Shown here: positions 13,226 to 25,400 of the stretch, one piece after another
Layout of the letters: each line of letters starts with the position of its first letter
Position numbering within the stretch: the first letter of the stretch is position 1
NCBI GenBank assembly: GCA_916613615.1
Contig: OU744725.1
Coordinates: forward strand, 69,590,754 to 69,654,753
DNA: 64,000 nucleotides
Reading direction: 5' to 3'
Source of the DNA: Steromphala cineraria
Taxonomy: Eukaryota; Mollusca; Gastropoda; Trochida; Trochidae
Program-made: the position numbers and the translations under genes
Notes under the pieces: generated by a model
What the model was told of the DNA's origin: nothing
Database searches by the model: none
The model's input: the letters and a program-made list of their open reading frames with translations, nothing else

Positions 13226-14820
13226 TCACATTATCATATTTTCCTGCCAGGGCAAAGAACCAGCGATTGAGCAGAAATAATGTCCAAGATATCGTCGGAT
13301 TTGCCGACCCTCCTGTGTTCCAGCGTTCCTGGCCCGCTCATGGCATACATCAAGGAGGACCTTCTCACTTCTCCAGGCTCCAGGGATCAGATTCTTGTTT
13401 TGGTCTTCCAAGTCGAGAAGGTTGTTGTGGACTTGAGGGTATCTCAGTCGGATGAGATTGTGCAAGATAACACAGGCTGTGATTATTCTCCTGACGTTCT
13501 CTGGCCTCTGATTCATCGTACGGAGCAAGACTCTGAACTTTTGTGCCAGAATGCAAAAAGCATTCTCCACAACACGTCGGGCCCTTGATAGTCTGTAGTT
13601 AAATATCCGCTCGTCGAACTCCATGTTCCTGAGAGAAAATCGATTCATGAGGCGCTTACTTATTCCGAATGCATTATCCCCTGCAATGAAGTAAGGTACA
13701 GGCACGTTGTCACCGGGTAGAGATGTCTCTTCGGGAAGGTTGAAGATATTGTCCTCACTCTCTAGGCCTTCCTTTAGCTCCGATATGTTGTATATGCTCG
13801 CGTCATTGCTTGAACCATCTGCGCCGACATAAATCCAGAGGAAGTTATAGTCGGCATCCACCAGAGCCATGAGTACCACAGAGAAAAATCCCTTGTAGTT
13901 CCGGTACTGTGAGCCAGTGTTCCACGGACATGTCAGCGCTACATGTTTGCCGTCCAGTACGCCACAGCAGTGTGGCAACTGTCATCTCTTCTCAAATTGT
14001 TAAGCAATAGTAGTACATTCTTCTGATGATGTCGGACACTGTATAACCTCCGCCGCAAACTCTGCTTGTATGGCTTCGCAGACCTCTCTGATGATAAGGG
14101 AGATGGTGTTGGGCGCAACTCTGAAGTTGTAAGATAGGCTTGGATACCCATCCCCGCAGGCAAGTGTCTCAGGTTGATGGAGAGCTTCAATTCAGGAGGA
14201 AGCGCCTTTCTGTACCAGGTGTCTCTTTTGTCGATGCGTCCATGTATTCTCTGGTGCACCTCGTCAAACAGTCCACGTGGTAACCTCGTGTAATTGAAGA
14301 AGGCTTTCTCGTCTTCAGTCTTGAGTTCATTTAGCAAGGTCGTGAAGTGGCCATATTGCTGCCTTCTATGTTCAGTCAACCAATTCCTCACCCAACAGGA
14401 CCTCTGTTTGCGTCGACGCCTCCGTCTGCTCCTATTCTGGAAATGAAATTTAAAATAACTAAATTCACATCTATCACATACTATGTCTACGACAACAGTG
14501 TCTGAATATTAGTATTTCATGAGCGTAAGAGAGAGATAACCCAATATTTATGCACCTAATAAAGTGAGTGAAATCTAAAACAGTTTATTACATCCATTCT
14601 CTCCTGGTGTCATCTAAGTTCATTGAGCCATCCCTTCTGAACGACGAAAAAATTGTTTGGATGTGACGTGTACATAGTACAAAGTATTGTAATGGTGCTT
14701 ACCTGTACCGATGGATGTTCCCGGGCCTGATTTCATTTTTTTCTGCTCATTAATATGAATCCACAGGAGTAGAGCTGCAGCTTTCTTCTTTTTTGTTGTC
14801 TCTCCAGTGTAATGTGACAT
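13226..14820 (-). pseudogene. Harbinger DDE transposase gene, broken
   Basis: This is a DDE_Tnp_4 (HARBI1-like) transposase. The C-terminal part (13226-13978) is open and shows all three catalytic regions: first Asp in GVLDGKHVAL, second in AGDNAFG, and the Glu in SRARRVVENAF. The N-terminal part (to about 14436) encodes a basic Arg-rich start and the helical region ending LPPELKLSINLRHL. A one-base shift near 14160 changes frame, and two in-frame stops follow near 14000 and 13987, so no intact protein is possible. A probable first exon (14703-14820, start MSHYTGE) has a good donor, and an acceptor lies at 14437-14438. The exon phases do not agree, which may be another lesion or a wrong exon choice. 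Confidence 0.88.
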
Positions 14821-15429
14821 TTTGAATACAGAACCCAGCAACTACAAGATGTATAAATGATACTTTTGTGATTACGCATATAAGCATACATGCGAATGAT
14901 TGTTTTAAGCAAGGGTGCTAATAAGTGGTCTAGATATTTTAATCATTGAACTTTCTTGATGCAAGAATACGCGAAATGTATCATTCTCCCATTGTGGCCT
15001 GTTGGCTTTAAACATCACAATAATCCTACCAGGCATCTGGCTATATATGTCATACCAAGAAAGCTACATTTGATATTACAGAAAAATTCTTTTAACGTTT
15101 CATTGAAGGCTACCAATGCTGTTTAAGTGATGAAAATGGTCGATACTACCAAAATGTTTACGAAATAAAACATTGGTTGATTTAAATATAATTATTCGTG
15201 AATTTATTGATTGCTACCTACCATATTAATATTATATAATAAAACACTAATTACAAGTTAATTAACACATTAATAACGAGTTGTTAAACATTATTTATTA
15301 CATTATTTGATTTTAACTCAATAATTATTATGATTTTTATTATTTAGACGCTTTTCTATCATAGGTGAACAAATAGAAGTGAAAATAAAGAATAGGGCCC
15401 GCCTCCGGGTTGCAATCGCGTTCCCTCCG

Positions 15430-15838
15430 TGATAGCAAATATTAGCAACATGAGGGCAACACGATGGCAACCCGAAGGACTCACGACGTCGTGTAGCCAT
15501 CTTGTAGACCATCGTGAGCTTTCTCATGAGCTTCGGGTGACTTTTGAGCCGATTATGATACGAACAGTATGCGGTGGCTACACGATGTTTACACGATGGC
15601 CATACGATGGTTTCGATGTTCACACGAACGATACACGAAGGGAAAACATCGCGTGACCATCGGCCCTGTTTTTAACATGCCAAAGATTTTCCGCTCACAC
15701 ACGATGGTGTTCCCGAACCCCAAAACAGCCTCAATATGGCCATGCGATGGTATCCGAAGGCCACACGGACATCCCGATTTAGAGCCGAAGTCGAAAAAGT
15801 TGGAATTATTTTACCTTCGTGTGACCTCCGGGTGTGAT
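15430..15838. promoter_or_regulatory. Harbinger right subterminal array of CACGATGG/CGAAGG motifs
   Basis: About a dozen CACGATGG, CGAAGG and ACACGA words lie in roughly 400 bases, mirroring the shorter left array. The region is GC-richer than its surroundings and its open frames are not coding. It is inferred to be a protein-binding array for transposition. Confidence 0.55.
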
Positions 15839-15862
15839 CTCCGGCAATGTGTGACACGGGCA
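15839..15862 (-). repeat. Harbinger right terminal inverted repeat
   Basis: It is the inverse of 10118-10141 with one mismatch and is followed at once by the second TTC of the target duplication. Confidence 0.92.
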
Positions 15863-15920
15863 TTCAAATTCTTTGCCCCCTAGACGTTCGTTAAATTGAT
15901 TGTACAAACTTATTACTCTA

Positions 15921-15975
15921 GTATGAATGAATGAGTTTATTCCGTAAAGAGGCCACAGGCCCGTTATACAGTGCA
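15921..15975. repeat. Dispersed repeat fragment ending in a GGCC-rich motif
   Basis: GTTTATTCC...GAGGCCACAGGCCCGTTATACAG resembles 46035-46090 (GTTTATTGTA...GAGGCCTCTGGCCCATATACAG). Both look like one end of a short interspersed or LINE-tail repeat. The family is not identified. Confidence 0.4.
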
Positions 15976-16637
15976 TTTACAACAGTTTAAAGGCAACAAC
16001 AAAGCGCCCATTTGGACATATTAATTAAAATATAACACAAGTTTGTCTTTGCTTGATATTTCTAGAGTGGAATACCTTTCAGAAATAATTCACGTTTCTT
16101 AAAGGCTAAAAAGATATATTTAGATAATTTGTTGATAATGTATTTTGACACGACATGAGACTACAACATTTTTCGAAAGAAGGTTGTACACAATAATAAG
16201 TAGGTAATATAGACGTTCTTAGGTCCAAAACTGGTGTCTAGTGAAAACATTCAAACGTCAAATGACGTCAGCCTTTCAGCACTTTCAGCCTTCACATGAA
16301 GTGCAGCTTTTCACTTAATTGGGTGGTTATAATATAGTCAAACACAGCAAAGTTATACGTCTTTGAATTGTGCACTTGCTAACCAGTCTTGTTTATAGTT
16401 GCCATAGGGTATCCATCTAAGTAACATTTATCATATGTCAACAGGGGTCCACCCATTTGAAAAAAACATATTTTTTACCTTTTGTTACAATTATTGCCAT
16501 ACCCTATATGTTAGATTATAATGCAAAGCACCCACTCGTCTTAGTAATTTTATCAAACTATCTGCAGTAATCCTACCATCATCAACAAACAGCAAAGCAA
16601 ACAGGTTCAACATTTCACTGAATATAAAATATTATAC

Positions 16638-17057
16638 AATTATAGACTGGTGATGAGGTCAGTACTTGTTTTTAAAGACCCGAGGAAAACAATATTGACC
16701 GAGGACGAAGTCCGAAGTCGATATTGTTTTCCTTTAGTCTATAAAAACAGGTATTGACTGAACTCACCAGTCCATAATGGTTTTATTATGTCTCGGCCAA
16801 AAAAGCAAAAGAGAATAGAAAACTACAGCAATGAGCGGCATTTGGGCTCGATTATTGGCGAGGATGGATCAATGACGTCATGTTAACAATAGCATGACGT
16901 CATGAAACAACGGTTTGACGTCATCGGCTCTATTTTTAGTAACTCAAGTCAATATCACTTTTGGTCGGACTCTGGGTCACGGGGGTCAAGTCAATATCAC
17001 TTTCTGTCGACCGTCACGTGACCGGTTCTCGACAAATCGGATAAAAGTGAATATACA
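16638..17057 (+). mobile_element. Hairpin element A with a TGACGTCA cluster
   Basis: Two near-complementary arms (about 16639-16707 and 16709-16777) form a long hairpin whose centre contains GAGGACGAAGTCCGAAG. About 100 bases further on lie three TGACGTCA palindromes (near 16873, 16895 and 16916) and a TCACGTGA (near 17013). The right duplicated arm is collinear on both sides (near 59.0 kb) but lacks this block, so it behaves as an insertion. There is no coding capacity. Confidence 0.7.
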
Positions 17058-17245
17058 ATCATTAAACATGTTCATTCATAAAAACCATTTTGAAAAAAAC
17101 CCACCCTGAATCTAGAACTTAAGACAACCTAGATAATGGTTGCATTATTGCTAGCATTTCATAACTAAGTGATAATTAGATTATTCTTAATGGGAATGGA
17201 TGTCTAACAATTGAGCTTGAACATATACGGTAATTATCACGGAAT

Positions 17246-17404
17246 ATGGCTTTCACCTACTTCCTGAAGCTCTTTCTCACTTTGTTGGTTTCTTCAGCTT
17301 GCAGTCAGGCTTCCCAGGGCCAAGTCTGGATTGACCTAGATTTAATAACTCCAACTGTTCTCTTATCTTTCATTTCACTTCGTTCTATAAAATTGTGTAT
17401 ATAA
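17246..17404 (+). CDS. Possible small secreted peptide or first exon (52 codons)
   Basis: The frame opens with MAFTYFLK, then a hydrophobic core (LFLTLLVSSA) and a small-residue region (CSQASQ). This is the layout of a secretory signal peptide with cleavage around residues 20-23. The rest has no recognised domain. It lies in one of the better-conserved blocks of the two arms, but the matching right-arm sequence (58.7-58.9 kb, reversed) is interrupted by stops, so the frame is not conserved. It could be a first exon, a short peptide or chance. Confidence 0.2.
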   Translation: MAFTYFLKLFLTLLVSSACSQASQGQVWIDLDLITPTVLLSFISLRSIKLCI

Positions 17405-18657
17405 TGAACTCTGTTCTATCTATCTGACTAAAATGAGGCAAACGATCGCGAGTTACCGAATAACGTAAATGAATACCTTACAGGGTGGCCATAAAACATT
17501 TCTAAGAAGTATTTCAAATATTTGATTAAACACATTAGAGCTTTCATTTGCTCTCTAAACATCAGGTTTTTATTTCATCTAAAGTCATGGTTAATATTCA
17601 TCTGCAATTCACCAACAGATGACGAGTGTCAAAGTTAAAATTTCAGAACAAAGATAATCATTATCAGTATTCCATTACCCGTTTTACTCTAATAAAACGA
17701 TTGTTCTCTATGTCCATGTAAAGGTTATGACGGTTTTAAAAAAAGATCATGTTATTGCATTTGGTACCACAATGATGCTTACAGAATATTGACCTGAAAG
17801 GCCAAACAAATGCCAAGTAGATTAAGGACACCGAAATAAAGTGATGTTGCCACAGAAAATGTACAAGCACGTGTCTCTCATCGAGACATCAAACTAACAG
17901 TGCTAAAGATTAGTAGACATGATCTCAACTTATAGAATGAATCCATAGCATGGCTTTACTTGATTACTTCTAGCTACGTTCATTTCTAACATCATCCTAT
18001 TTCAAATGCTGTGTAATTACAAGAGTGCAAATTAGTACGGCTTTATTGCTAGATGAAAGCGCAATTAAGGTGATGTTGAATGATAATCGACATCACCTTG
18101 ATAGAATGCACAAATGATTGTAAATTTAATGCAATTTTATAAAAAATGTTTAAGCTAACGGTAGAGGTTAACTCTAACAATGTTTATTAATTTAAAGCCT
18201 TGTTTGACCAAGGTGTCCATGTTCAATATTTTAGTATTTAGTTTTTTAGTAACTATAAAGTCACACAATCCTCGATAAAAGAACGAAACACAAGCAGTAA
18301 AGAAGGAAATATCCGTATGTTTTAACATTATTGAATAATAAAAAAGTTCAAAATCAAGCAATCAACTTGAAACCATTTTTTCTGTTGTGCTGACCGTTGG
18401 CGAACTTTGAAGCAACCAATGAAATGAGGACAGCAAGTCAATTGTTCATCAACCAAAGGCGAGATTATTCCGACTTTTTTTCCTTATCTTTGGTTGATTT
18501 TTTCGCTTGATAACGTAAAATAATTCAAATGTTATAACGACAATCGATACGGATAACATTATAGCTTTTTGAAGTTGATATGAATGAAGTTAAAGAAAAT
18601 GTAATTTCCAATCAGTCATTCTGCGTAGCTACTGATAATCTATAATCTATTTAAAAA

Positions 18658-18995
18658 CTAGAGTAGCCCTAACCATCATGTGTTTTGCAATAGAGTATAA
18701 TTTTGCCCTGAAGTATCATTGGTAAAGAACGAGGGCGAAGGCCGAGATGTTTGACGTTACAATAGTTCTGGGGGAAACTATACTTTATTGTAAAACACCT
18801 GATGGTTAGGGCTACTCTATTACTTTTCTAGTATGTCAATTTTAACTCCAATTAAGCTATATCCACTCCAAAATAACCAAATTGTATAAGTCACATTCGG
18901 CCAGGAATTGAAAATCCTCGATAAGGGCAATGGCTAGTGGCGTAATGGCCGATTGTTATTGACGTCATGGGCCATTCTTTCGTGACGTCACTCAA
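18658..18995 (+). mobile_element. Hairpin element B with two TGACGTCA sites
   Basis: Arms at about 18658-18725 and 18760-18828 share AGAGTAGCCCTAACCATCA and much of the remaining sequence in inverted orientation. The centre carries GAGGGCGAAGGCCGAG. TGACGTCA occurs near 18960 and again near 18983. The layout matches element A, but the arm sequence is different. Confidence 0.65.
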
Positions 18996-19722
18996 AAACA
19001 ATACTTTTTTGCGGAATTAAGGGTGAGCGGTTCCTTTGATCTTTACGAGAACAGTACTAGAATCGTAAAGATGACTAGACTCTCCTGACATGGAGTGATA
19101 TATTCCTAATCTGTTGATCTTGTTCAAATGATATTTCCTAATGATGTTAGTAATTTTTTTTAAAAATAGGCGACTATCTCGCATTGTAACGAATAAAGAT
19201 TTTGAAGAGTTGAAGATATAAAAAATATACAAACGCTGATCATTAATCATGAGCATAAGATAAAAATTTAATATTTGCAAACCATTTGGGAAACATGTTT
19301 ATGTTGAAAATAATTACTCCTGGGTGACATATAAAGTGATTGGTTTTGTTAAGTTTAATATACACATTGTACGAAGAAGAATACGAATTTTATTTGAAAC
19401 AATAATTGCGCGATAAAACTATATGATAATTAAACGAGCTCATTAAGATGGATAGCGACAATCCCTGACTATTTTAGAAAGAGAAACAATTTAATCCACA
19501 GTCAACTTCATATCATTGAGAGCAATGTTACATGTATGACGTTATTGTGACAGAGAGTAAACCGAGTCAACTTTTTAGCCAGTAGGCTAGGATGCAAATT
19601 TCTTATACAATTCTACAAGGGAGGAAACATGGGGTCAAAGAGATTTAAGAGATATCTGGATAATATTTTCACAATAGGCTGGTTGTTAAGGATGTTGGAT
19701 AAGAAAAAGCTAGATTTGGTAT

Positions 19723-19811
19723 TATAAGCTCATCAGGTCTGAAAGCCCCGATGGGCTTATGGCATGGCATGGCGTCCGGCGTTCGTCCGTCCGTCCGTCC
19801 GTCCGTCCATC

Positions 19812-19843
<32 letters not shown>

Positions 19844-20300
19844 GAAACCAATGACACTAGAGAGCTGAAATGTAATGTGCAGACTCCTTGGCAAATGGGG
19901 ATTCTAAATTGTAGATTTCGTGACCCCATGACCCCAAATGGGGTCACAGGGGTAAAAAACCTTGAAAACCTACTTTCATCTTCTCCTCCAGTTCCAAAAG
20001 GTCTAGAGAGCTGAAAAGTAGTGTGTAGACTCCTTGGCCAATGGGGATTCTAAATTGTAGATTTTGTGACCCCATGACCCCAATTGGGGTTACAGGGGTC
20101 AAAACCTTAAAACCTACTTTCATCTTCTCCTCCAGTTCCAAAAGGTCTAGAGAGCTGAAAAGTTGTGTGTAGACTCCTTGGCAAATGGGGATTCTGAATG
20201 GTAGATTTCGTGACCCCAAGACCCCAAATGGGGTCACAGGGGTCAAAACATATTTTAAATAAACGTCTGAGCTACAGAGCCCATGGCTCTATTTTTTTGT
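19723..20300. mobile_element. Repeat element with (GTCC)n and three 143-bp tandem units
   Basis: It opens with a small inverted pair (ATAAGCTCATCAGG/CCCGATGGGCTTAT), followed by (GTCC)n at about 19783-19810. Three copies of a 143-bp unit follow, with GAGAGCTGAAA, GACTCCTTGGC and GGGGATTCTAAATTGTAGA in each. It ends with CAGAGCCCATGGCTCT. Open frames through the tandem units are repeat shadows. It is a non-coding element of a type I associate with mollusc genomes. Confidence 0.7.
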
Positions 20301-22429
20301 TGAAAAATATGTCATGAATCTAATTACTCCAGAAAAATATCATTTCACCACAGTATTCGTTCAAGAAGTCCCCCCTCGTTAGGGCACCGAATGATGAAAA
20401 CAAAACATTTAGAAAACTCTTCTAAACGTTAACTTTTGATTATGATTGTAAATTTTGTGGGTTTTTATTCTACATGTACTAAGGCAATGCAGTATAGAAA
20501 TGAACTAATGCAAAAACATGGAGCTTGGAAGAAAAACCATAGTAATCAGCTTTAACAAATGGCGATTTGTATGAAATATTTATTCCTTCTTGAAGTTTTT
20601 TTAATATCATATATTCTATAGTTAAAACACACTTGAATAAATAAAATTAGCCTTATCAATGAAATGTAACATTCAACATTGCCCTTTCTTTCAAAGGCCA
20701 ATACTGAAGTAATGTTATCATATAACAAATAGGTATGAAAACAGTTATTATACTTTCATATTTAACTCAATCAAGATTTAATTGTTTAATTTTTTGCCAC
20801 CATCCTGTCTGTAAAAAATAAACAAAAACGTATAAACTTTTCAACAACACTATATGACTGGTACCGATGCTAACATACAAATGTATCCAACCTCCCTAAT
20901 TCAAATATTCTTTGACTGTAATAACCACATGCTAATTTACTAAGGGTGATTTGACAATTTAAACAAAAAACACTTCTGTATTTAAGAATTTTACTTTCGT
21001 CTAACTTTACTCTTTGTAACAAGTTATATATGTTTTTGCAGACTTTTAACCTAATTTAGTTAATATTATTCATATTGAACAAAATACACTTTGAAAACTG
21101 TATGTCTCCAAAATAGTTTTGTTATATTCATAGTTGTTTTGTAGATTGAAAAACTATGATTTGGTTATTGTAATTGAAACTAAACTTTTATCTACACGTT
21201 AACAGCCTGTTTAAAACACTTAGGTTCAACTTGCATAACTGGCGTAACATTTCATATGAATTCGGACTTTCAAATTTAAGGGAAATCAAAATCAAAACAT
21301 GATTCAAAATTCAAATCAAAGACAATTCAAGTTACAGCAACACGACTGTTTTGACCTTTAAGTAACAGGCCTCAGTTCCTTAGTGCTGCTTCCTTCATTT
21401 TATTTAAATGTCAAAAAGTAGTAAATAGAAAATAGCATGAGATATCTCTTACTTTTTTCTCTAATAAGTGATCTTAATCAATTTATAAACTCAACTATAG
21501 ATTTCTTATCTTATCAAACCGCTTTTCATTCTTTGTGAAAACAGTATGCTACGGTTGTTTAATAAATTGCTCAATGCTACATTAGTTTTTTTAACATGAC
21601 CGTTTCGTCCAATATACAGGCAGCATTCACGTAAACGCCATGATGCGACGGTTGTTATGTGTAACCTCCATTTCTAGGGTTCCGGTGACCTTGTTAAATT
21701 CAATCAAAAGCGATCATATTGCTCAAATTAAAAAGTCTGCATTTATCATGAACATATATACATTTGGAGATGTATAGTATGAATATATATCTATTACATG
21801 ACTGAGAAATCCAAATCTTCATTTGTGTATGACATTTGCACAAAACTGAATTCTCTTTCTGTGCTTCTTAAAATAATTTTTTGAATTAGATTCCTTACCC
21901 AAAATAACGATGCAATGAAAAGAGAGGTAAAAATGTAATAAACTGTAATACGAGCACTTGTTTGGCTTCCTCACAGGATTAGGGGAATTAACCAGTGTGG
22001 GTGTGTTTGTTTGACAGATAAATTTGAGCCTCTTTTAAAACACTTCTTAAATCTTAGTGCCGGTCAACATTCATTTTAAATACCACATCAAATATTTATT
22101 CTTTATTCAAAATAACGACAAAATTCCTTTGATGCCAACTTTCCTTTCAAACCGGCATAAACAGAAAGATGATTACATGGATATCCATTTGGGTATTGCA
22201 AATAAATGACGTGTATCTAAAGATGAATGGTTGACAAAGTATTAATTACTGATTGATTTTATCCCGATTTGTTGATCATGATGTCAACGGGACGTTTCCG
22301 AGAATAACACTAATGGGAAAGGTTTTATCTTTTTGCTGCAGGAAATATCGCAAAGGTGCCACAACGGTTATGCTAGTATGTTATTTGCATCTTTATATTA
22401 TTTCCTTGTACTGTTCAAAACTGCCCCCA

Positions 22430-25400
22430 AGCTTTAATACATCTTTCTAAACAACATGAATCTTCTACTTCAACATAACCCATGTTACTTGTGTGTGTTG
22501 GTTAACTATAAAAACTATGACTATGTGATACCATTCCTAAGTTGTACTGCCCTTCTCTATCTAAAAGGTAGCCAAGGACATTTGTGTTTTTCTCCGCCTC
22601 TCATCCATTATAAACAAACAACGCTGTCTAATTCAGACAAATGCATTTTACAAGTTTCTAAAACCCTGCGGTTTGGTGTTGTTTTGTTAAATAACTACTA
22701 GAAGATAAATACTGTACATGAATTTTATGTCTTCATTGATTAAATGACCCCCTTTAGCTGTGAACTAAAGCTAAGCTAGTAATAGACCAAGTTTGGCTTT
22801 CATGTACGTGACTTGCTTGTTCATTAGTAACAATAATTCCATCAAGTGCCATGACCTTTCCTAACCTCTTCCTTATATTGAATTGGAACTAAATAACCGG
22901 GATGATGTTGTTTTAGATTTGTTCATCTTTTGACAAACAGTTGTATCCTAAAAATGTTATCATAGTTCATTATTGTCATAGATAGGGTTGTGTATTGGAA
23001 TATGCATCACGACAAATCCCATTGGTATATGTATTTATTTCTATAAGGATCCAGGACATAAACTTTTCTTAAGTTTAAAGTACCATTATTTTCATTACAC
23101 TTTCCATTCAATATCATATTTGAATGAAGTATTTCTGCTGTCAATATCATGTTCATGTGTATGTTATAGTCACTGGTTGCTTCGTTAATGTTGGTTTATT
23201 AGATGAATCATTTCGTGTTAAGCTTTTTATTTTTACTCATACTAGTTAATATGTGTGTAATCACTTCTTGGTCTCAACTGTGCACGTTCATCAATAATAT
23301 AAGCTGTTGATTTAATAAAGACAAGTAAAGATGGATGTCGATTACTGATATAATGACGTTATAGATGTTTAAACGAGACATTTTCCGTCTATGTGATATA
23401 ATAAAATGCTACCAAGCAATATTTCATAAACCAACACATAAATGACACTTTTTGCTTGTGTTTACTGGTTGTATCACCTCATTGAAAGACAAATACACAT
23501 TTGGCCTGAAACATGACCGTTATCATTTATTTATTCATATCAAACTTGAATCCAAAAAAGATTAAGATTTGATGTAACTTTGACAAAAACAGAAGCGATG
23601 TGAATACTATTTTACCTAATCCACAATAATAACGAGTCTTATAACAATAGAGATGAATTGTAATTAGCTTTAAATCTTTCATCAAGTTTATCACTTTTTT
23701 GTTTTACTTGATTAGCTGACTGATAGGTAAAGTTATCCATGATAAATATGTATAGACTGGTTTTCTGCCTTTCCTGAACTTACAAATTAAATCTATTTCC
23801 GTAGTTACATTGAAGCTCCTTATAACTAAACCACACGTATCAGGGCTAAAGAAACGTTTAAGACAATGAAATGTGATGATGTTCTATTCTCATCTCAATT
23901 TTTCTCCCTCCTACCCACTGTATTAAATGATCCCTCTTATTTAAATAAACATGTCTAAATCTTTTGCAATGACAGATACAATGATTTTTTTATTAACGCT
24001 ATATCGTCACACATATCTTTTGAAGAATGTGTACCCATCTTAAAGTAAGGCAGATTTGATCTCTAATCACATCAACATGGGCTGAAAGTGTACAATGCAA
24101 GTACAGAGTTAGTTAGTGAAATATATAGCACTTTTACTGTTTCATCTTGTAAATCAAAATCAACACTCCACATCATATCTTCAGCCTGTCGTTAACACAA
24201 TGAAGATTATTGAATGATGGAATCCATAATCTATTCTCATGGACTAATAAGCACTATGTCAACCAGTTAACCTTTTCCTGTTGAAAGTATTCAGAGGACT
24301 AATAGTTCAATATGATGTTTAAGGTTCTATGATGGTTGGTTTATGTGGTTCATTGAGCAAAATACATTTTATGTACCATTTTGCAAACATTTTATGACAA
24401 ACACAACACAAACACATATAGACTTTCTTTGCAGTTATTTCAGTAAAATAACCCAAATAAAATATGCATAACAACACCATTAAATCATGGGAAAATGCAA
24501 TCACAAATTTGATAATAATTGAATCCTCAGTACATGTAATCATATGAAAGACAGTCATTCGAAATAACGTTGAATTGAAGGCACTAAATTCTAAAATAAT
24601 ATTGTCTTTCTCCCCAAAGTGAAATTTGGTTTTCATCCATGACGTATTCCATTACAACTTTAACACACTACAACGAAAGCAACGGGGAGTGTCCGGTTAT
24701 TTATTTAATAATATTAGAAGTTATATCAAATTTGTATTTTTATAGTCTTTGCAAGAAAATTATGTATTTCTGAAATTAAAACTTAAGGGGTCCGATTAAA
24801 TTTTCATTTAATATTTCCCCACCGAGAGCAGAAAGGTAAAATAGCAAATAGATGGAGGATATCTGTCTTTTCTTGACTAATACCATGTTTATCTCATCGA
24901 GTGAGGTGGAAAGTTTATATTTTCACGAGTGGCGCAGACACGAGTGAAAATATTTAACTTTTCTACCTCACGAGATAAGATAAACATGGTATTTGTCAAG
25001 AATTGACAGATATTCTATTTATTATATGATTTAATCCTTCTAATTACGTCAAAAAAGGCCAATTTCATGTTGAGCGGCTGCTTGGAAGAGTCCGTCACCG
25101 CGGTAACAGTGTGACGTCATATGAGAACTCATGACGTCAGACCATTGTTACATGACGTCAAAGTCTAGAACTTGACGTCAAACGAGTGGTGATAAAGTTT
25201 ATCACCACTCAGTAGAGTGACGATAAAGGTTATCGCCACTGTAGCCAGATAGAGGGTTTATTTCACTGATAGAACAGCGTATCTCACCCTCAATCATATA
25301 ATAAAAAGTGTTCTTCTTTGTGCATTTAGATGTTGAATAAATCTTTTTGATTGTAGTGTTGGCCACAAGTTGACTAACTCGACATTACCTTTCCATGTCA

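Larger units (their letters stand above)
10118..15862. mobile_element. PIF/Harbinger DNA transposon, full-length ends, disabled genes
   Basis: The element is 5745 bp. Its ends form 24-bp inverted repeats starting TGCCCGTGTCACACA, with one mismatch. A 3-bp duplication TTC flanks it at 10115-10117 and 15863-15865. It carries the two genes expected of PIF/Harbinger: a MADF/Myb-like DNA-binding protein (+) and a DDE_Tnp_4-type transposase (-), transcribed toward each other. Both carry disabling lesions. The right duplicated arm continues through the corresponding position near 62.8 kb without an element, so the insertion is younger than the duplication. Confidence 0.93.
9130..22370 (+). repeat. 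Left arm, outer block of a diverged inverted duplication
   Basis: Successive stretches match the reverse complement of 54855-64000 in collinear order. About 9130-10110 pairs with 62800-64000, 16440-16635 with 59010-59200, 17058-17500 with 58655-59000, 17500-18125 with 57530-58235, 20950-21840 with 55300-56170, and 21840-22360 with 54855-55300. By eye identity is roughly 65-75% with many indels, far above chance over several kilobases. The Harbinger element at 10118-15862 and hairpin A interrupt this arm only. No coding region common to both arms was found. Confidence 0.8.

Noticed and set aside
13267..13588. Plus-strand frames opposite the Harbinger transposase
   Set aside because: They are antisense shadows of the catalytic-domain exon.
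19944..20246. Minus-strand 100-codon frame with internal repeats
   Set aside because: It is a translation of the 143-bp tandem repeat, with no independent coding evidence.
22253..22701. Two adjacent open frames (65 and 81 codons) that might form a host gene
   Set aside because: The matching right-arm sequence is recognisable at DNA level but the frames are not kept.
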